From assembly GCF_014650815.1 (NCBI RefSeq), contig NZ_BMVR01000019.1, forward strand, positions 49,109 through 113,108: a stretch of DNA of 64,000 nt. Reading direction: 5' to 3'. Position numbers and translations under genes: made by a program. Below are positions 52,354 to 61,283 of this stretch, in pieces (position 1 is the stretch's first letter; each line of letters begins with the position of its first letter). The DNA is from Streptomyces flavofungini. GTDB taxonomy: Bacteria > Actinomycetota > Actinomycetes > Streptomycetales > Streptomycetaceae. The notes below the pieces were generated by a model. That model worked only from the letters and a program-made list of their open reading frames with translations, searched no databases and was not told where the DNA came from.

Positions 52354-53544
52354 TCAGCGCACCGCCACCACCGACGAGCCGTGCCCGAACAGCCCCTGGT
52401 TCGCGGTGATCCCCACCCGTGCCCCCTCGACCTGACGCGCGCCCGCCTCGCCTCTCAACTGCCGGGTCAGCTCGCAGACCTGGGCGATGGCCTGGGCCGG
52501 GACGGCCTCTCCGAAGGAGGCGAGGCCGCCACTGGTGTTCACGGGTATGCGCCCGCCGAGCGCCGTCGTGCCGTCCCGCAGGAGCTTGGCCCCCTCGCCC
52601 GCGCCGCACAGCCCCAGGTCCTCGTACCACTGGAGCTCCAGGGCCGTCGACAGGTCGTACACCTCCGCCAGGGAGAGGTCGTCCGGGCCGATCCCCGCTT
52701 CCTCGTACGCGGCGTACGCGACGGACGCGCGGAACGGGCGCTCGGCGGGGTCCACGGCCGCCGCCGAGTCCGTGGCGATGTCCGGCAGGTCCAGGACCGT
52801 GTTCGGATACGTCGGTGTGACGGTGGACACCGCGCGGATGCGCACCGGCGCGGCCGCGCCGTGTCGACGCGCGAACTCCAGGGTGGAGAGTACGAGGGCC
52901 GCCGCGCCGTCCGACGTCGCGCAGATGTCGAGCAGCCGCAGCGGATCGGCGACGACGGCGGATGCGGCGACCTCGTCGGCGGTGACGGTCTTGCGGTAGC
53001 GCGCGTGCGGGTTGAGTGCTCCCAGGGCCGCGTTCTTCACCTTGACCTGGGCGAAGTCCTCCAGGGTGTCGCCGTGCACAGCCATGCGGCGGCGGGCGTA
53101 CAGCGCGAAGTACGCCGGGTTCGTGGCGCCGAGGACGCGGAAGCGCAGCCAGTCGGGGTCGTCGGGCCGGTCGCCCCCGGCGGGCCGGAAGAACCCCTTC
53201 GGCGCGGCGTCGGCGCCGACCACGAGGACCGCGTCGGCGAGGCCCGCGAGCAGCTGGGCGCGCGCCGTGCCGATCGCCTGGGCCCCGGAGGCACACGCCG
53301 CGTACACGCTCGCCACACGCGCGCCCTGCCAGCCGAGGGCCTTCGCGAACGTCGCCCCCGCCACGTACCCCGGATAGCCGCCCCGCACGGTGTCCGCGCC
53401 GACGACGGACGTGATGTCTCGCCAGTCGACCCTGGCGTCGGCGAGTGCCGCGCGCGCCGCGGCCGTCCCGTACTCGACGAAGCCGCGTCCCCACTTGCCC
53501 CAGGGGTGCATGCCCACGCCGAGCACCGCCACATCGCCCGTCAT
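52354..53544 (-). CDS. Thiolase-family protein (SCP-x/lipid-transfer type)
   Basis: A 396-aa thiolase-like enzyme. The nucleophile cysteine is in SVYAACASGAQAIGTARAQL; the C-terminal His/Cys-region equivalents are in GGRIPVNTSGGLASFGEAVP and TANQGLFGHGSSVVAVR. It belongs to the acetyl-CoA acetyltransferase/SCP2-thiolase group that usually pairs with a small Zn-ribbon OB-fold protein. That partner is encoded immediately upstream with a 4-bp overlap. Substrate is unknown, probably a branched or sterol-like acyl-CoA. Confidence 0.9.
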   Translation of the reverse strand: MTGDVAVLGVGMHPWGKWGRGFVEYGTAAARAALADARVDWRDITSVVGADTVRGGYPGYVAGATFAKALGWQGARVASVYAACASGAQAIGTARAQLLAGLADAVLVVGADAAPKGFFRPAGGDRPDDPDWLRFRVLGATNPAYFALYARRRMAVHGDTLEDFAQVKVKNAALGALNPHARYRKTVTADEVAASAVVADPLRLLDICATSDGAAALVLSTLEFARRHGAAAPVRIRAVSTVTPTYPNTVLDLPDIATDSAAAVDPAERPFRASVAYAAYEEAGIGPDDLSLAEVYDLSTALELQWYEDLGLCGAGEGAKLLRDGTTALGGRIPVNTSGGLASFGEAVPAQAIAQVCELTRQLRGEAGARQVEGARVGITANQGLFGHGSSVVAVR

Positions 53545-53996
53545 GCCGTCACCCCCACCGGTCGCCAGTTCCACGTCGTCCACGTCGTCGACGGGTTCTC
53601 GGGGTCCGCGCCGAGCACACCGGGGACGACCTCCACCTCCATGCCGACCTCCAGGTCGGCGACAGTCACTCCGGGAGCCCCCTGCCCGAGCACCACCATG
53701 CGCTCCTCGGCCAGCTCCACAGCGATCAACGTGTAGGGATCCCACGGAAGTTCCGGGTCCGAGAGGTACGGCGAGGGCGGGCGGTAGCGCCCATCGGTGA
53801 ACGACCACACCCGCCCGCGCCGCGACAGCGCCACCTCGGCCAGCTCGCCCCTACCGCAGCCCGGATTGCGGCAGAAGCCGTCCTCGCGCGGGAAGAAGAC
53901 GGCCGCACACTCGGCGCACCGCGTGCCGAGCAGCCGGAAGCCCTCCCCCTCGCCGTCGAACCACCGCGCCACCACGGGCGTACGCACTCGCGACAT
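53541..53996 (-). CDS. Zn-ribbon / OB-fold acyl-CoA-associated protein (DUF35 family)
   Basis: A 151-aa protein with a rubredoxin-like zinc ribbon (GTRCAECAAVFFPREDGFCR, with the following NPGC as the fourth ligand region) and a C-terminal OB-fold (GRVWSFTDGRYRPPSPYL, LIAVELAEERMVVLGQGAPG). DUF35 proteins are accessory subunits of SCP-x thiolases and CoA-ligand scaffolds. ATG 53996 is chosen; the stop overlaps the thiolase start (ATGA at 53544). Confidence 0.93.
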   Translation of the reverse strand: MSRVRTPVVARWFDGEGEGFRLLGTRCAECAAVFFPREDGFCRNPGCGRGELAEVALSRRGRVWSFTDGRYRPPSPYLSDPELPWDPYTLIAVELAEERMVVLGQGAPGVTVADLEVGMEVEVVPGVLGADPENPSTTWTTWNWRPVGVTA

Positions 53997-54028
53997 GGCC
54001 CCTCCCGGACACCGGATCTGACGGAACG

Positions 54029-54841
54029 TCAGAAGTGTGCCACGGGCAGCGCCCGGCGCGACACCGGGAAGTCGAAGTAGGTGTCGGGGAACGGCTCGGG
54101 CTTGTACGTGAAGTGCCACCACTCCTCCGGCAGGTTGACGAAGCCCCTCTTCGCAAGGGCGCCGCGGAGCCGGTCCCGGTTCGCGCGCTGCTTGGCGGTC
54201 ACCCGGGGATCGTCGGTGTGCGACAGCGTGTCCATGCAGTCGTACCCGGTGCCCATGTCCACGGAGTTGTCGGGGAACCGCTCACTACGGGGCGCGTAAC
54301 AGGGCTTCAGCGGCTCTCCGGGGATGTACGGCCGCGTCGGCTTCGCCGGGAGCCGCACGATCGTCAGGTCGACCGTGGAGCCCCTGCTGTGCCCCGACTT
54401 CTTGGCGATGTAGCCGTCTTCGAAGAGCCTCGACTTGGCAACCCGGGGGTAGAACTCGGCCTTCATGCGTTCGTCGCTCAGATCCTCGCCCCACCGCACG
54501 AACTGATCGACCGCCCGCTGCGGCCGGTAGCAGTCGTACACCTTCAAGGAGTAGCCCTCGCGCAGCAGGACGCGCTGCGCCTTGCGCAGGGCCTTGGCGG
54601 CGGGTTCGGTGAGGATGCACATCGGCTTGCGGTAGCCGTCGATGGGGTCGCCCACGAAGTTGTGGGGGGTGAGGTAGCGCATCTCCTGGATGATCGTCGG
54701 GTCCACGTCGCTCAGGGCCACGAAGCCCTTCGGGGCCTGCGGTTCGGTGGCTGCCTGGGCGGGCGAGGGGGCTGTGGCCGCGGCGAGCAGAGCGGTGGCG
54801 GCAACGGCGAGTTTCCGCAGTGATGGGGCGAATGCTGTCAT
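54029..54841 (-). CDS. D-alanyl-D-alanine dipeptidase (VanX-type, secreted M15D)
   Basis: A 270-aa zinc dipeptidase with a signal peptide (SLRKLAVAATALLAAATAPS, cleavage near AQA at residue 30). Zinc-binding SGHSRGSTVDLTIV (HxxxxxxD) and the catalytic Glu region LPEEWWHFTY are intact, and VYDCYRPQRAVDQFVRW is the conserved substrate loop. It would cleave D-Ala-D-Ala in the wall or periplasm; no VanH or VanA partner is nearby, so a peptidoglycan recycling role is more likely than glycopeptide resistance. ATG 54841 begins the signal peptide. Divergent from the Nudix gene. Confidence 0.93.
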   Translation of the reverse strand: MTAFAPSLRKLAVAATALLAAATAPSPAQAATEPQAPKGFVALSDVDPTIIQEMRYLTPHNFVGDPIDGYRKPMCILTEPAAKALRKAQRVLLREGYSLKVYDCYRPQRAVDQFVRWGEDLSDERMKAEFYPRVAKSRLFEDGYIAKKSGHSRGSTVDLTIVRLPAKPTRPYIPGEPLKPCYAPRSERFPDNSVDMGTGYDCMDTLSHTDDPRVTAKQRANRDRLRGALAKRGFVNLPEEWWHFTYKPEPFPDTYFDFPVSRRALPVAHF

Positions 54842-54912
54842 GTACCCGCATCTATCAGGAGGTTGGCACTCCGCGGAAGACCGCCGCGTCGAGATCGGAT
54901 ACAGTCCGCCGC

Positions 54913-55446
54913 GTGTCCCCATCCCTGCACCCCACCAACCCTGCCCCGGACTCCCACTGCTCGAGCTGTGGCGCCCTCTACGGAGACCACATCACCGGCT
55001 GGCCCCGCACCTGCCCGGACTGCGAGACAGTGGCCTACCGGAACCCGCTGCCCGTCGCCATCGCCCTCCAGCCGGTGTACGACACGAAGGGCACCGGCCT
55101 CGTCGTCGTGACCCGCTCCATCGCCCCCGCGCGCGGGGACACCGCCCTGCCCGGCGGCTATGTGGACCACCGTGAGGACTGGCGGCACGCCGTCGCCCGG
55201 GAGCTCAAGGAAGAGACCGGCATCAGCGTGGCGAGCCACGACGTGCGCATTGTCGAGGTGCTCAGCTCGCCCGACGGACACGTGCTCCTCTTCGGGCTCC
55301 TGCCGGAACGCCCCGCGGCCGACCTGCCGCAGTCGTCCCCCACGGACGAGACCGAAGGCTGGGAACTGCTGCACCGACCCGCCGAACTCGCCTTCCCCCT
55401 GCACACATCGGTCGTGCGGGCCTGGTTCGACGGGCGCTACATCTGA
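54913..55446 (+). CDS. Nudix hydrolase with zinc ribbon
   Basis: A 177-aa Nudix protein. The Nudix box is GYVDHREDWRHAVARELKEE followed by TGI. An N-terminal zinc ribbon, CSSCGALYGDHITGWPRTCP and DCE, precedes it, a layout seen in NUDIX proteins that act on NADH-like or ADP-containing substrates, but the substrate here is not known. GTG 54913 avoids a nonsense-like N-terminal extension upstream. Confidence 0.92.
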   Translation: MSPSLHPTNPAPDSHCSSCGALYGDHITGWPRTCPDCETVAYRNPLPVAIALQPVYDTKGTGLVVVTRSIAPARGDTALPGGYVDHREDWRHAVARELKEETGISVASHDVRIVEVLSSPDGHVLLFGLLPERPAADLPQSSPTDETEGWELLHRPAELAFPLHTSVVRAWFDGRYI

Positions 55447-55534
55447 GACCGGAGGGCACCCGGCCACGGCCGAAGAGCGCCCCGTCGCAACCGACGGCCG
55501 TCCGGCCCACGGCGGCGTGACACGAGCTCCTGCC

Positions 55535-57892
55535 TCACACCCCACGCACCCGCACCGCGTACTCCACGCCATGCCCCGGCTCGTCGCCCTCCTTCTCGAC
55601 CAGAAGCCGGTCACCGCTCCAGCGCACACCGAAGCGCTGGAGCTCCGGCTCCTCCCACCCGTCACCCGCGTCCGCGATCACCAGACCGCCGCCGGAACGC
55701 CCCTTCGCGGGCGCCCACACCTCCAACGCGAGCTGCCCGTCCTCACCCCGGACAGGTAGCACCGCGCCCGCACGCGCGAGCACCGGTATGCGGGACAGCG
55801 GAGCGTCGAGAAGCGCCTTTCCAGGGCCCTCGTACACCTTCTCCGTGACGGTGTCGTACCACCGGCCCGGCGGCAGCCGCACGGCCCTCTGGACGGCCCC
55901 TTCCCACAGCACGGGCGCGACCAACAGGCAATCCCCGAGCAGGAACGCGTCCTCGCAGTTCCGCAGGTCCCTGTCCTCCGGAGATCCCCACCACAAGGGC
56001 CGCGCGTACGGCGCACCGGTGAGCCGCGCCAAGTGTGCGAGCGTCACGAAGTACGGCAACAGCCGACCGCGCTCGCCGAGAGCCACACGCGCGTGCTCCA
56101 GCACCTCCGGGCCGAACTCCCAGGGCTCCCTCCGGCCGGCGTGCAGCGCCGCATGCGTACGGAACAGTGGGAGATACGCCCCGAGTTGGAACCAGCGCAG
56201 ATACAGCTCGGGTGATGGACTGCCGTCGAAGCCGCCGACATCGGGCCCCGAGTACGGCACACCGCACAGACCGAGCCCCAGCACAAGCGTGAGTGAGGCC
56301 CGCAGCCCCGGCCAGGTGCTGGCCACATCGCCCGACCACGTCCCTCCGTAGCGCTGCATTCCCGCCCAGCCGGAGCGGGAGAAGAGGAACGGCCGCTCTC
56401 CGGGCCGTAGTTCGCGTATGCCTTCGTAGCCCGCGCGGGCCATGCCCAGGGCGTACACGTTGTGCGCCTCCTGATGGTCGCCTCCGCGGCCCTCCAGGGC
56501 ATGCCGGGCGGAACGGGGGAGTGTGGTCTCCCCGAAGGACGCGAACGACACCGGCTCGTTCATGTCGTGCCAGAACCCCGAGAAGCCCTGCGCGAGGCGC
56601 TCGTCGTAGAGACCGCCCCACCACTTGCGCACCCGCCCGGCAGTGAAGTCCGGGAACACCGCCTCTCCGGGCCACACCAGGCCCCGTACGGTCCGCCCGG
56701 CAGCGTCCCGCACGAACGCGTCCGCGGCCGCCCCGCCGTCGTACACGGCGTTGCCAGGGCTGGCCTTCACCGCGGGATCCACGATCGACACCAGCCGGAT
56801 CCCCGCCCCGCGCAGCTCACTCGCCAGCTTCGGCAGTGTGGGGAAGCGCCCCTCGTCCACCGTGAACACCTGGTGCGCGTCGAAGTGGTCGATGTCCAAG
56901 TGCACGGCGTCCAGGGGCAGTCCGCGCTCCTGATAGCCCGCGACGATCCGCCGCACCTCCAGCTCGCTGCCGAAGCCCCACCGCGCGTGATGGTGACCGA
57001 GCGCCCACGCAGGGGGCACCACGGGCGCACCGGTGAGCGCCGCCCAGGAGTGCAGTACGCGCGCGGGGGTGCCCACCATGACCCAGCAGCGCAGCGGCCC
57101 GCCGTCCATGCGGACCTCGCACGACCCTGCTCTGTCGTGCCCGGAACCGGCGCCCTCCTCGCCCTCGCACACGGTCACCGAGCCGTCCCAGGCGTTGTCG
57201 TGGAAGACCAGATGGGTCCCCACGTCGGCGACCACCCACTGCACCGGCATCGTGATGTACAGCGGATCGTCCCCGGGCTCGAAGGAGCCCCCGGGATCGG
57301 TGTTCCACAACCGGTACGTCCCATTCCGAAGCCGTGGGCCAGCCGCCCGGCCACCAAGACCGAAGAACCGCGCGTCCGGGGCCACCTCCGACCGCTGCAC
57401 CCAGCGCGCCGCCCCACCGCCCACCGGCTCCCACCAGCGCGGCGGCAGATCGCGCCGCAGCATCACCCCGCCCGGGGTGTGCAGCTCGACCGCACCGTGC
57501 CGCGAGACGACCACGGTGGCCCGCTCCGACACCACCCGCCAGCCACCGGCCTTGTCGGGCTCCAGAACAGCCCGCGGGTCCGCCTCCGGGCTGCCGCCCG
57601 CCAAGGCGTACGACGGGTCGGGCTCGGCTCCGTCCCAGCCCCAGAACACCGCCCCGCCCAACGTGACCCGCACCCGCAGCTCGGACCGCGCGAACCGCAC
57701 CACGCCACCGCCTGGACCGGGCTCCACCAGGGTCACGGGGCCGGGCGTCCGGGCCCGCTCGGCACCCCTCGGCGGCAGACCCATCGCGTCGGTCCGCCGC
57801 CGACGCCACGCCGAGCGCACCATGCGCAACCTCTGGGCCGTGTCGGACAGACCGACCGCCTTCACCGAACGCACCAGGTCACGACCGTTCAT
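55535..57892 (-). CDS. Glycoside hydrolase family 31 (alpha-glucosidase/xylosidase type)
   Basis: A 785-aa GH31 enzyme. The catalytic nucleophile is the Asp in FSGFWHDMNEPVSFASFG, and the acid/base Asp is in GTWSGDVASTWPGLRASL. Upstream HHHARWGFGSELEVRRIVAG and LPLDAVHLDIDHFDAHQVF are the family's subsite residues; the C-terminal beta domains follow. No signal peptide, so it is cytoplasmic and probably handles imported alpha-glucosides. ATG 57892 is preferred; GTG 57901 would add three residues. The last gene on the minus strand before acetoacetyl-CoA synthetase. Confidence 0.92.
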   Translation of the reverse strand: MNGRDLVRSVKAVGLSDTAQRLRMVRSAWRRRRTDAMGLPPRGAERARTPGPVTLVEPGPGGGVVRFARSELRVRVTLGGAVFWGWDGAEPDPSYALAGGSPEADPRAVLEPDKAGGWRVVSERATVVVSRHGAVELHTPGGVMLRRDLPPRWWEPVGGGAARWVQRSEVAPDARFFGLGGRAAGPRLRNGTYRLWNTDPGGSFEPGDDPLYITMPVQWVVADVGTHLVFHDNAWDGSVTVCEGEEGAGSGHDRAGSCEVRMDGGPLRCWVMVGTPARVLHSWAALTGAPVVPPAWALGHHHARWGFGSELEVRRIVAGYQERGLPLDAVHLDIDHFDAHQVFTVDEGRFPTLPKLASELRGAGIRLVSIVDPAVKASPGNAVYDGGAAADAFVRDAAGRTVRGLVWPGEAVFPDFTAGRVRKWWGGLYDERLAQGFSGFWHDMNEPVSFASFGETTLPRSARHALEGRGGDHQEAHNVYALGMARAGYEGIRELRPGERPFLFSRSGWAGMQRYGGTWSGDVASTWPGLRASLTLVLGLGLCGVPYSGPDVGGFDGSPSPELYLRWFQLGAYLPLFRTHAALHAGRREPWEFGPEVLEHARVALGERGRLLPYFVTLAHLARLTGAPYARPLWWGSPEDRDLRNCEDAFLLGDCLLVAPVLWEGAVQRAVRLPPGRWYDTVTEKVYEGPGKALLDAPLSRIPVLARAGAVLPVRGEDGQLALEVWAPAKGRSGGGLVIADAGDGWEEPELQRFGVRWSGDRLLVEKEGDEPGHGVEYAVRVRGV

Positions 57893-58221
57893 GCTGCTCA
57901 CCCTGCCATCGAAGGCGCAGCGGGAGTACCGCGTTCAACTGCCGTTCATCCCGAGCGCCGACTAGCGTTACCAACCCTCTCCGTAGACACACAGCACGGC
58001 CCCTCCGCGGACAACCCACAACGCGGCCCCAGAGGCGCCCCACCACACCTCTCTGGCGACGACATGGTGTGCCCCTCCACATGGACACCGGCGCCCCTGT
58101 GCAAGGACACCCTGGTGCGGAAGTCGATCACGTGGCATCGTCCGTGTCAGCCGTGTCACGCGCACACCCAGCCCGTGCGCACGACAGCCGCCCACGAAGC
58201 GCACAGCCCAGGAGCAGCCCC
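57893..58221. other. Divergent intergenic region upstream of GH31 and acetoacetyl-CoA synthetase
   Basis: A 329-bp gap that must hold both promoters. CACACCTCTCTGGCGACGAC and a GACATGGTGTGCCCCTCCAC stretch near 58050-58080 have no clear symmetry. No gene seen. Confidence 0.3.
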
Positions 58222-60204
58222 ATGTCCTCAGCGAACCCCTCGCCGCTCTGGCAGCCGGACCAGCAGCGGATCGCCGGCGCGCAGGTCACGCGCTTCCAGG
58301 CATGGGCGGCCGAGCACCACGGAGCGCCCGCCGCAGGGGGATACGAGGCCCTGCACCGCTGGTCCGTCGATGAACTCGACACCTTCTGGAAAGCCGTCAC
58401 CGAATGGTTCGACGTGCGCTTCACGACGCCCTACACGCGCGTGCTCGGCGACCGCTCCATGCCCGGCGCCGAGTGGTTCCCGGGCGCCACCCTCAACTAC
58501 GCCGAGCACGCCCTGCGCGCAGGCGAGGACCCCGCGCGCGCCGACACCCCGGCCATCCTGCACGTCGACGAGTCGCACGACCCGACACCGCTCACCTGGT
58601 CCGAGCTGCGCCGCCAAGTGGGCTCCCTGGCCGCCGAGCTGCGTGGCCTCGGCGTGCGCCCCGGAGACCGCGTCAGCGGCTACCTGCCGAACATCCCCGA
58701 GGCCGTCGTCGCCCTCCTCGCCACCGCCGCCGTCGGCGCCGTCTGGACGTCCTGCGCGCCCGACTTCGGCGCCCGCAGCGTCCTCGACCGCTTCCAGCAG
58801 GTAGAGCCGGTCGTGCTCTTCGCCGTGGACGGATACCGCTACGGCGGCAAGGAGCACGACCGCCGCGACACCGTCGCCGAACTGCGCCGCGAACTGCCCA
58901 CCGTGCGTGCGGTCGTCCACATCCCCCAGCTCGGCACCCCGGCCCCCGAGGGCGCCCTGGAATGGTCCGCGCTCACCTCGGCCGACACGGCCCCCGTCTT
59001 CGAAGCCGTGTCGTTCGACCACCCCTTGTGGGTGCTCTACTCCTCCGGCACGACCGGTCTGCCCAAGGCGATCGTCCAGTCCCAGGGCGGCATCCTCGTC
59101 GAGCACCTGAAGCAGGTCGGCCTGCACTGCGACCTCGGCCCCGACGACCGGTTCTTCTGGTACACGTCCACCGGCTGGATGATGTGGAACTTCCTCGTCT
59201 CCGGCCTGCTCACGGGCACCACGATCGTCCTGTACGACGGCAGCCCCGGCTATCCCGACACGGCCGCCCAGTGGCGCATTGCCGAGCGCACCGGAGCGAC
59301 GCTCTTCGGGACGTCGGCCGCGTACGTCATGGCCTGCCGCAAGGCGGACGTGCACCCCGCGCGTGACTTCGACCTGTCCCGCGTGCAGTGCGTCGCCACC
59401 ACCGGCTCACCGCTGCCGCCCGACGGATTCCGCTGGCTGCACGACGAGTTCGCCAACGCCACCGGAGAGGTGTGGATCGCCTCCGTCAGCGGCGGCACCG
59501 ACGTCTGCTCCTGCTTCGCCGGAGCCGTGCCGACGCTGCCCGTCCACATCGGCGAACTCCAGGCCCCCTGCCTCGGCACCGACCTGCAGGCCTGGGACGC
59601 CCAGGGCAAGCCGCTCGTCGACGAGGTCGGCGAACTCGTCGTCACCAACCCCATGCCGTCCATGCCGATCCACTTCTGGAACGACCCCGACGGCAGCCGC
59701 TACCACGACAGCTACTTCGACACCTACCCCGGCGTCTGGCGCCACGGCGACTGGATCACCCTCACCTCGCGGGGCTCTGTCGTCATCCACGGCCGCTCCG
59801 ACTCGACGCTCAACCGCCAGGGCGTACGCATGGGTTCGGCCGACATCTACGAAGCAGTCGAACGCCTCCCGGAAATCCGCGAGTCCCTGGTCATCGGCGT
59901 CGAACTGCCCGACGGCGGCTACTGGATGCCCTTGTTCATCCACCTCGCCCCCGGCGCCGCCCTCGACGACGACCTGCGCGCCCGCATCAAGCAGACGATC
60001 CGTGCGGAACTCTCGCCCCGCCACGTCCCGGACGAGGTCATCGAAGTACCCGGCATCCCGCACACCCTCACGGGCAAGCGCATCGAGGTCCCGGTCAAAC
60101 GCCTCCTCCAGGGCACCCCGCTCGACAATGCGGTCAACGCGGGCTCCGTCGACAACATCGAACTGCTGCGCTTCTACGAGCAGCTGGCCCGCGATCGAGG
60201 CTGA
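58222..60204 (+). CDS. Acetoacetate-CoA ligase
   Basis: A 660-aa adenylate-forming enzyme that makes acetoacetyl-CoA from acetoacetate, ATP and CoA. The N-terminal WSVDELDTFWKAVTEWFDVR region, the P-loop-like YSSGTTGLPKAIVQSQGG and the C-terminal GRSDSTLNRQGVRMGSADIY are characteristic; ISGGTD-type AVSGGTDVCSCFAG matches acetoacetyl-CoA synthetase rather than acetyl-CoA synthetase. ATG 58222 has AGGAG upstream. Confidence 0.94.
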   Translation: MSSANPSPLWQPDQQRIAGAQVTRFQAWAAEHHGAPAAGGYEALHRWSVDELDTFWKAVTEWFDVRFTTPYTRVLGDRSMPGAEWFPGATLNYAEHALRAGEDPARADTPAILHVDESHDPTPLTWSELRRQVGSLAAELRGLGVRPGDRVSGYLPNIPEAVVALLATAAVGAVWTSCAPDFGARSVLDRFQQVEPVVLFAVDGYRYGGKEHDRRDTVAELRRELPTVRAVVHIPQLGTPAPEGALEWSALTSADTAPVFEAVSFDHPLWVLYSSGTTGLPKAIVQSQGGILVEHLKQVGLHCDLGPDDRFFWYTSTGWMMWNFLVSGLLTGTTIVLYDGSPGYPDTAAQWRIAERTGATLFGTSAAYVMACRKADVHPARDFDLSRVQCVATTGSPLPPDGFRWLHDEFANATGEVWIASVSGGTDVCSCFAGAVPTLPVHIGELQAPCLGTDLQAWDAQGKPLVDEVGELVVTNPMPSMPIHFWNDPDGSRYHDSYFDTYPGVWRHGDWITLTSRGSVVIHGRSDSTLNRQGVRMGSADIYEAVERLPEIRESLVIGVELPDGGYWMPLFIHLAPGAALDDDLRARIKQTIRAELSPRHVPDEVIEVPGIPHTLTGKRIEVPVKRLLQGTPLDNAVNAGSVDNIELLRFYEQLARDRG

Positions 60205-60283
60205 GCCCCTCACGCTCCGCGGTCATTGTCAGTGCCTCCCGTTACGGTGAGTGATCACTGATCGACTGACCGCAGGGGGAATC

Positions 60284-61177
60284 ATGGGGCACACCCAGCA
60301 CGACACGATGCGACGCGTCCTGCGCCGCGAAGTCGCCGGCACCATCGGCCTGCTGGCCGACGCCGAGGACTTCGCGGCGATGCGCCGCTACCGCACCTTC
60401 ACCTTCGACGACCACGTGACGTATCTGCAGCAGGTGGAGTCCCTGCTCAAGGCCCTGTCCGCGCAGGGCAGGCTCACCAGCGTCGCCCTCTTCGACCCCG
60501 AGGCGTACGACGAGTTCTGCGCGGAAACCGGCCTCGACCCGGACACCTCCGCGAGCCGCACCCGCTTCACCGCGGAGCTGGCGACGATCGGCCCGACGAT
60601 GCCGTACGAGGGCCAGGCCCTGGCCGACATCGTCCCCGAACTCGTCGACGAGACCGTCCGGCAGAGCACGTGGGAGTACGCGACCATGCTCCTGGCCCGC
60701 ATCGGCGCGTGCGCGGACTGCGGTGTCGACATCGGACGCACGGCCTTCGCCAGGGCCTCCGACCTGCTCATGCGCGCGATCAGCACCAGCGGCCCGGTCA
60801 CCCGTCACCTCGTATGCAGCATCCCGTGCGAGGGCCAGACCCTCCTCGCCGCACTGCACGTCGAGAGCGACGCCGACGGCAATCCCCAACTGGACGAGAC
60901 AGAAGCCCTGGAGTTCACCACGGTCCTGGCTGTGGGCATCGCCACCGTGAGCGCCGGCGGCCTGGTGATGCGGACCAGCGACGGCACCCGTGACCGTGTC
61001 CACGGCTGGCGTCTGGAGGGCGAGCGGCTGCTCGCGCTCACGGCCGCCGAGGTCTTCGACGCCTACTGCACCGACGCGCTCTCCGGCGACCTCATCGCCC
61101 CCGAGTCCGGCGTCGACTACTGCGCCGCACCCGACCTGGGCGACGACGAGCCGTATGAGGGGGGACACCACCACTGA
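60284..61177 (+). CDS. Conserved hypothetical protein (297 aa)
   Basis: A soluble protein of unknown function. It has a helical N-terminus (RRVLRREVAGTIGLLADAED), several possible GAF-like strands in the C-terminal half (VTRHLVCSIPCEGQTLLAAL, ALEFTTVLAVGIATVSAGGL) and six cysteines including two CADC/ C-rich positions. GGGGGA lies seven bases before ATG 60284. It ends with His-rich GGHHH. Its position before ptsI is probably conserved in Streptomyces, but I do not recognise its family. Confidence 0.75.
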   Translation: MGHTQHDTMRRVLRREVAGTIGLLADAEDFAAMRRYRTFTFDDHVTYLQQVESLLKALSAQGRLTSVALFDPEAYDEFCAETGLDPDTSASRTRFTAELATIGPTMPYEGQALADIVPELVDETVRQSTWEYATMLLARIGACADCGVDIGRTAFARASDLLMRAISTSGPVTRHLVCSIPCEGQTLLAALHVESDADGNPQLDETEALEFTTVLAVGIATVSAGGLVMRTSDGTRDRVHGWRLEGERLLALTAAEVFDAYCTDALSGDLIAPESGVDYCAAPDLGDDEPYEGGHHH

Positions 61178-61182
61178 ATACG

Positions 61183-61220
61183 GAAGGGGCGCCCCACCCA
61201 CAAGGGTGGAGCGCCCCTTC
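61183..61220. terminator. Bidirectional hairpin terminator
   Basis: Arms GAAGGGGCGC (61183-61192) and GCGCCCCTTC (61211-61220) with an inner CCACCC/GGGTGG extension lie directly between the convergent hypothetical gene and ptsI. Good intrinsic terminator candidate for both. Confidence 0.85.
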
Positions 61221-61283
61221 GAAGAGCCGGAACGATGCGGAACGGCCGCCGAACGGCAACCCCCACAACCGACCGAAGCCCGA

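Noticed and set aside
54029..54841. Vancomycin resistance locus suggested by the VanX-type dipeptidase
   Set aside because: No vanH, vanA or vanRS genes nearby; the signal peptide points to a wall-recycling enzyme.
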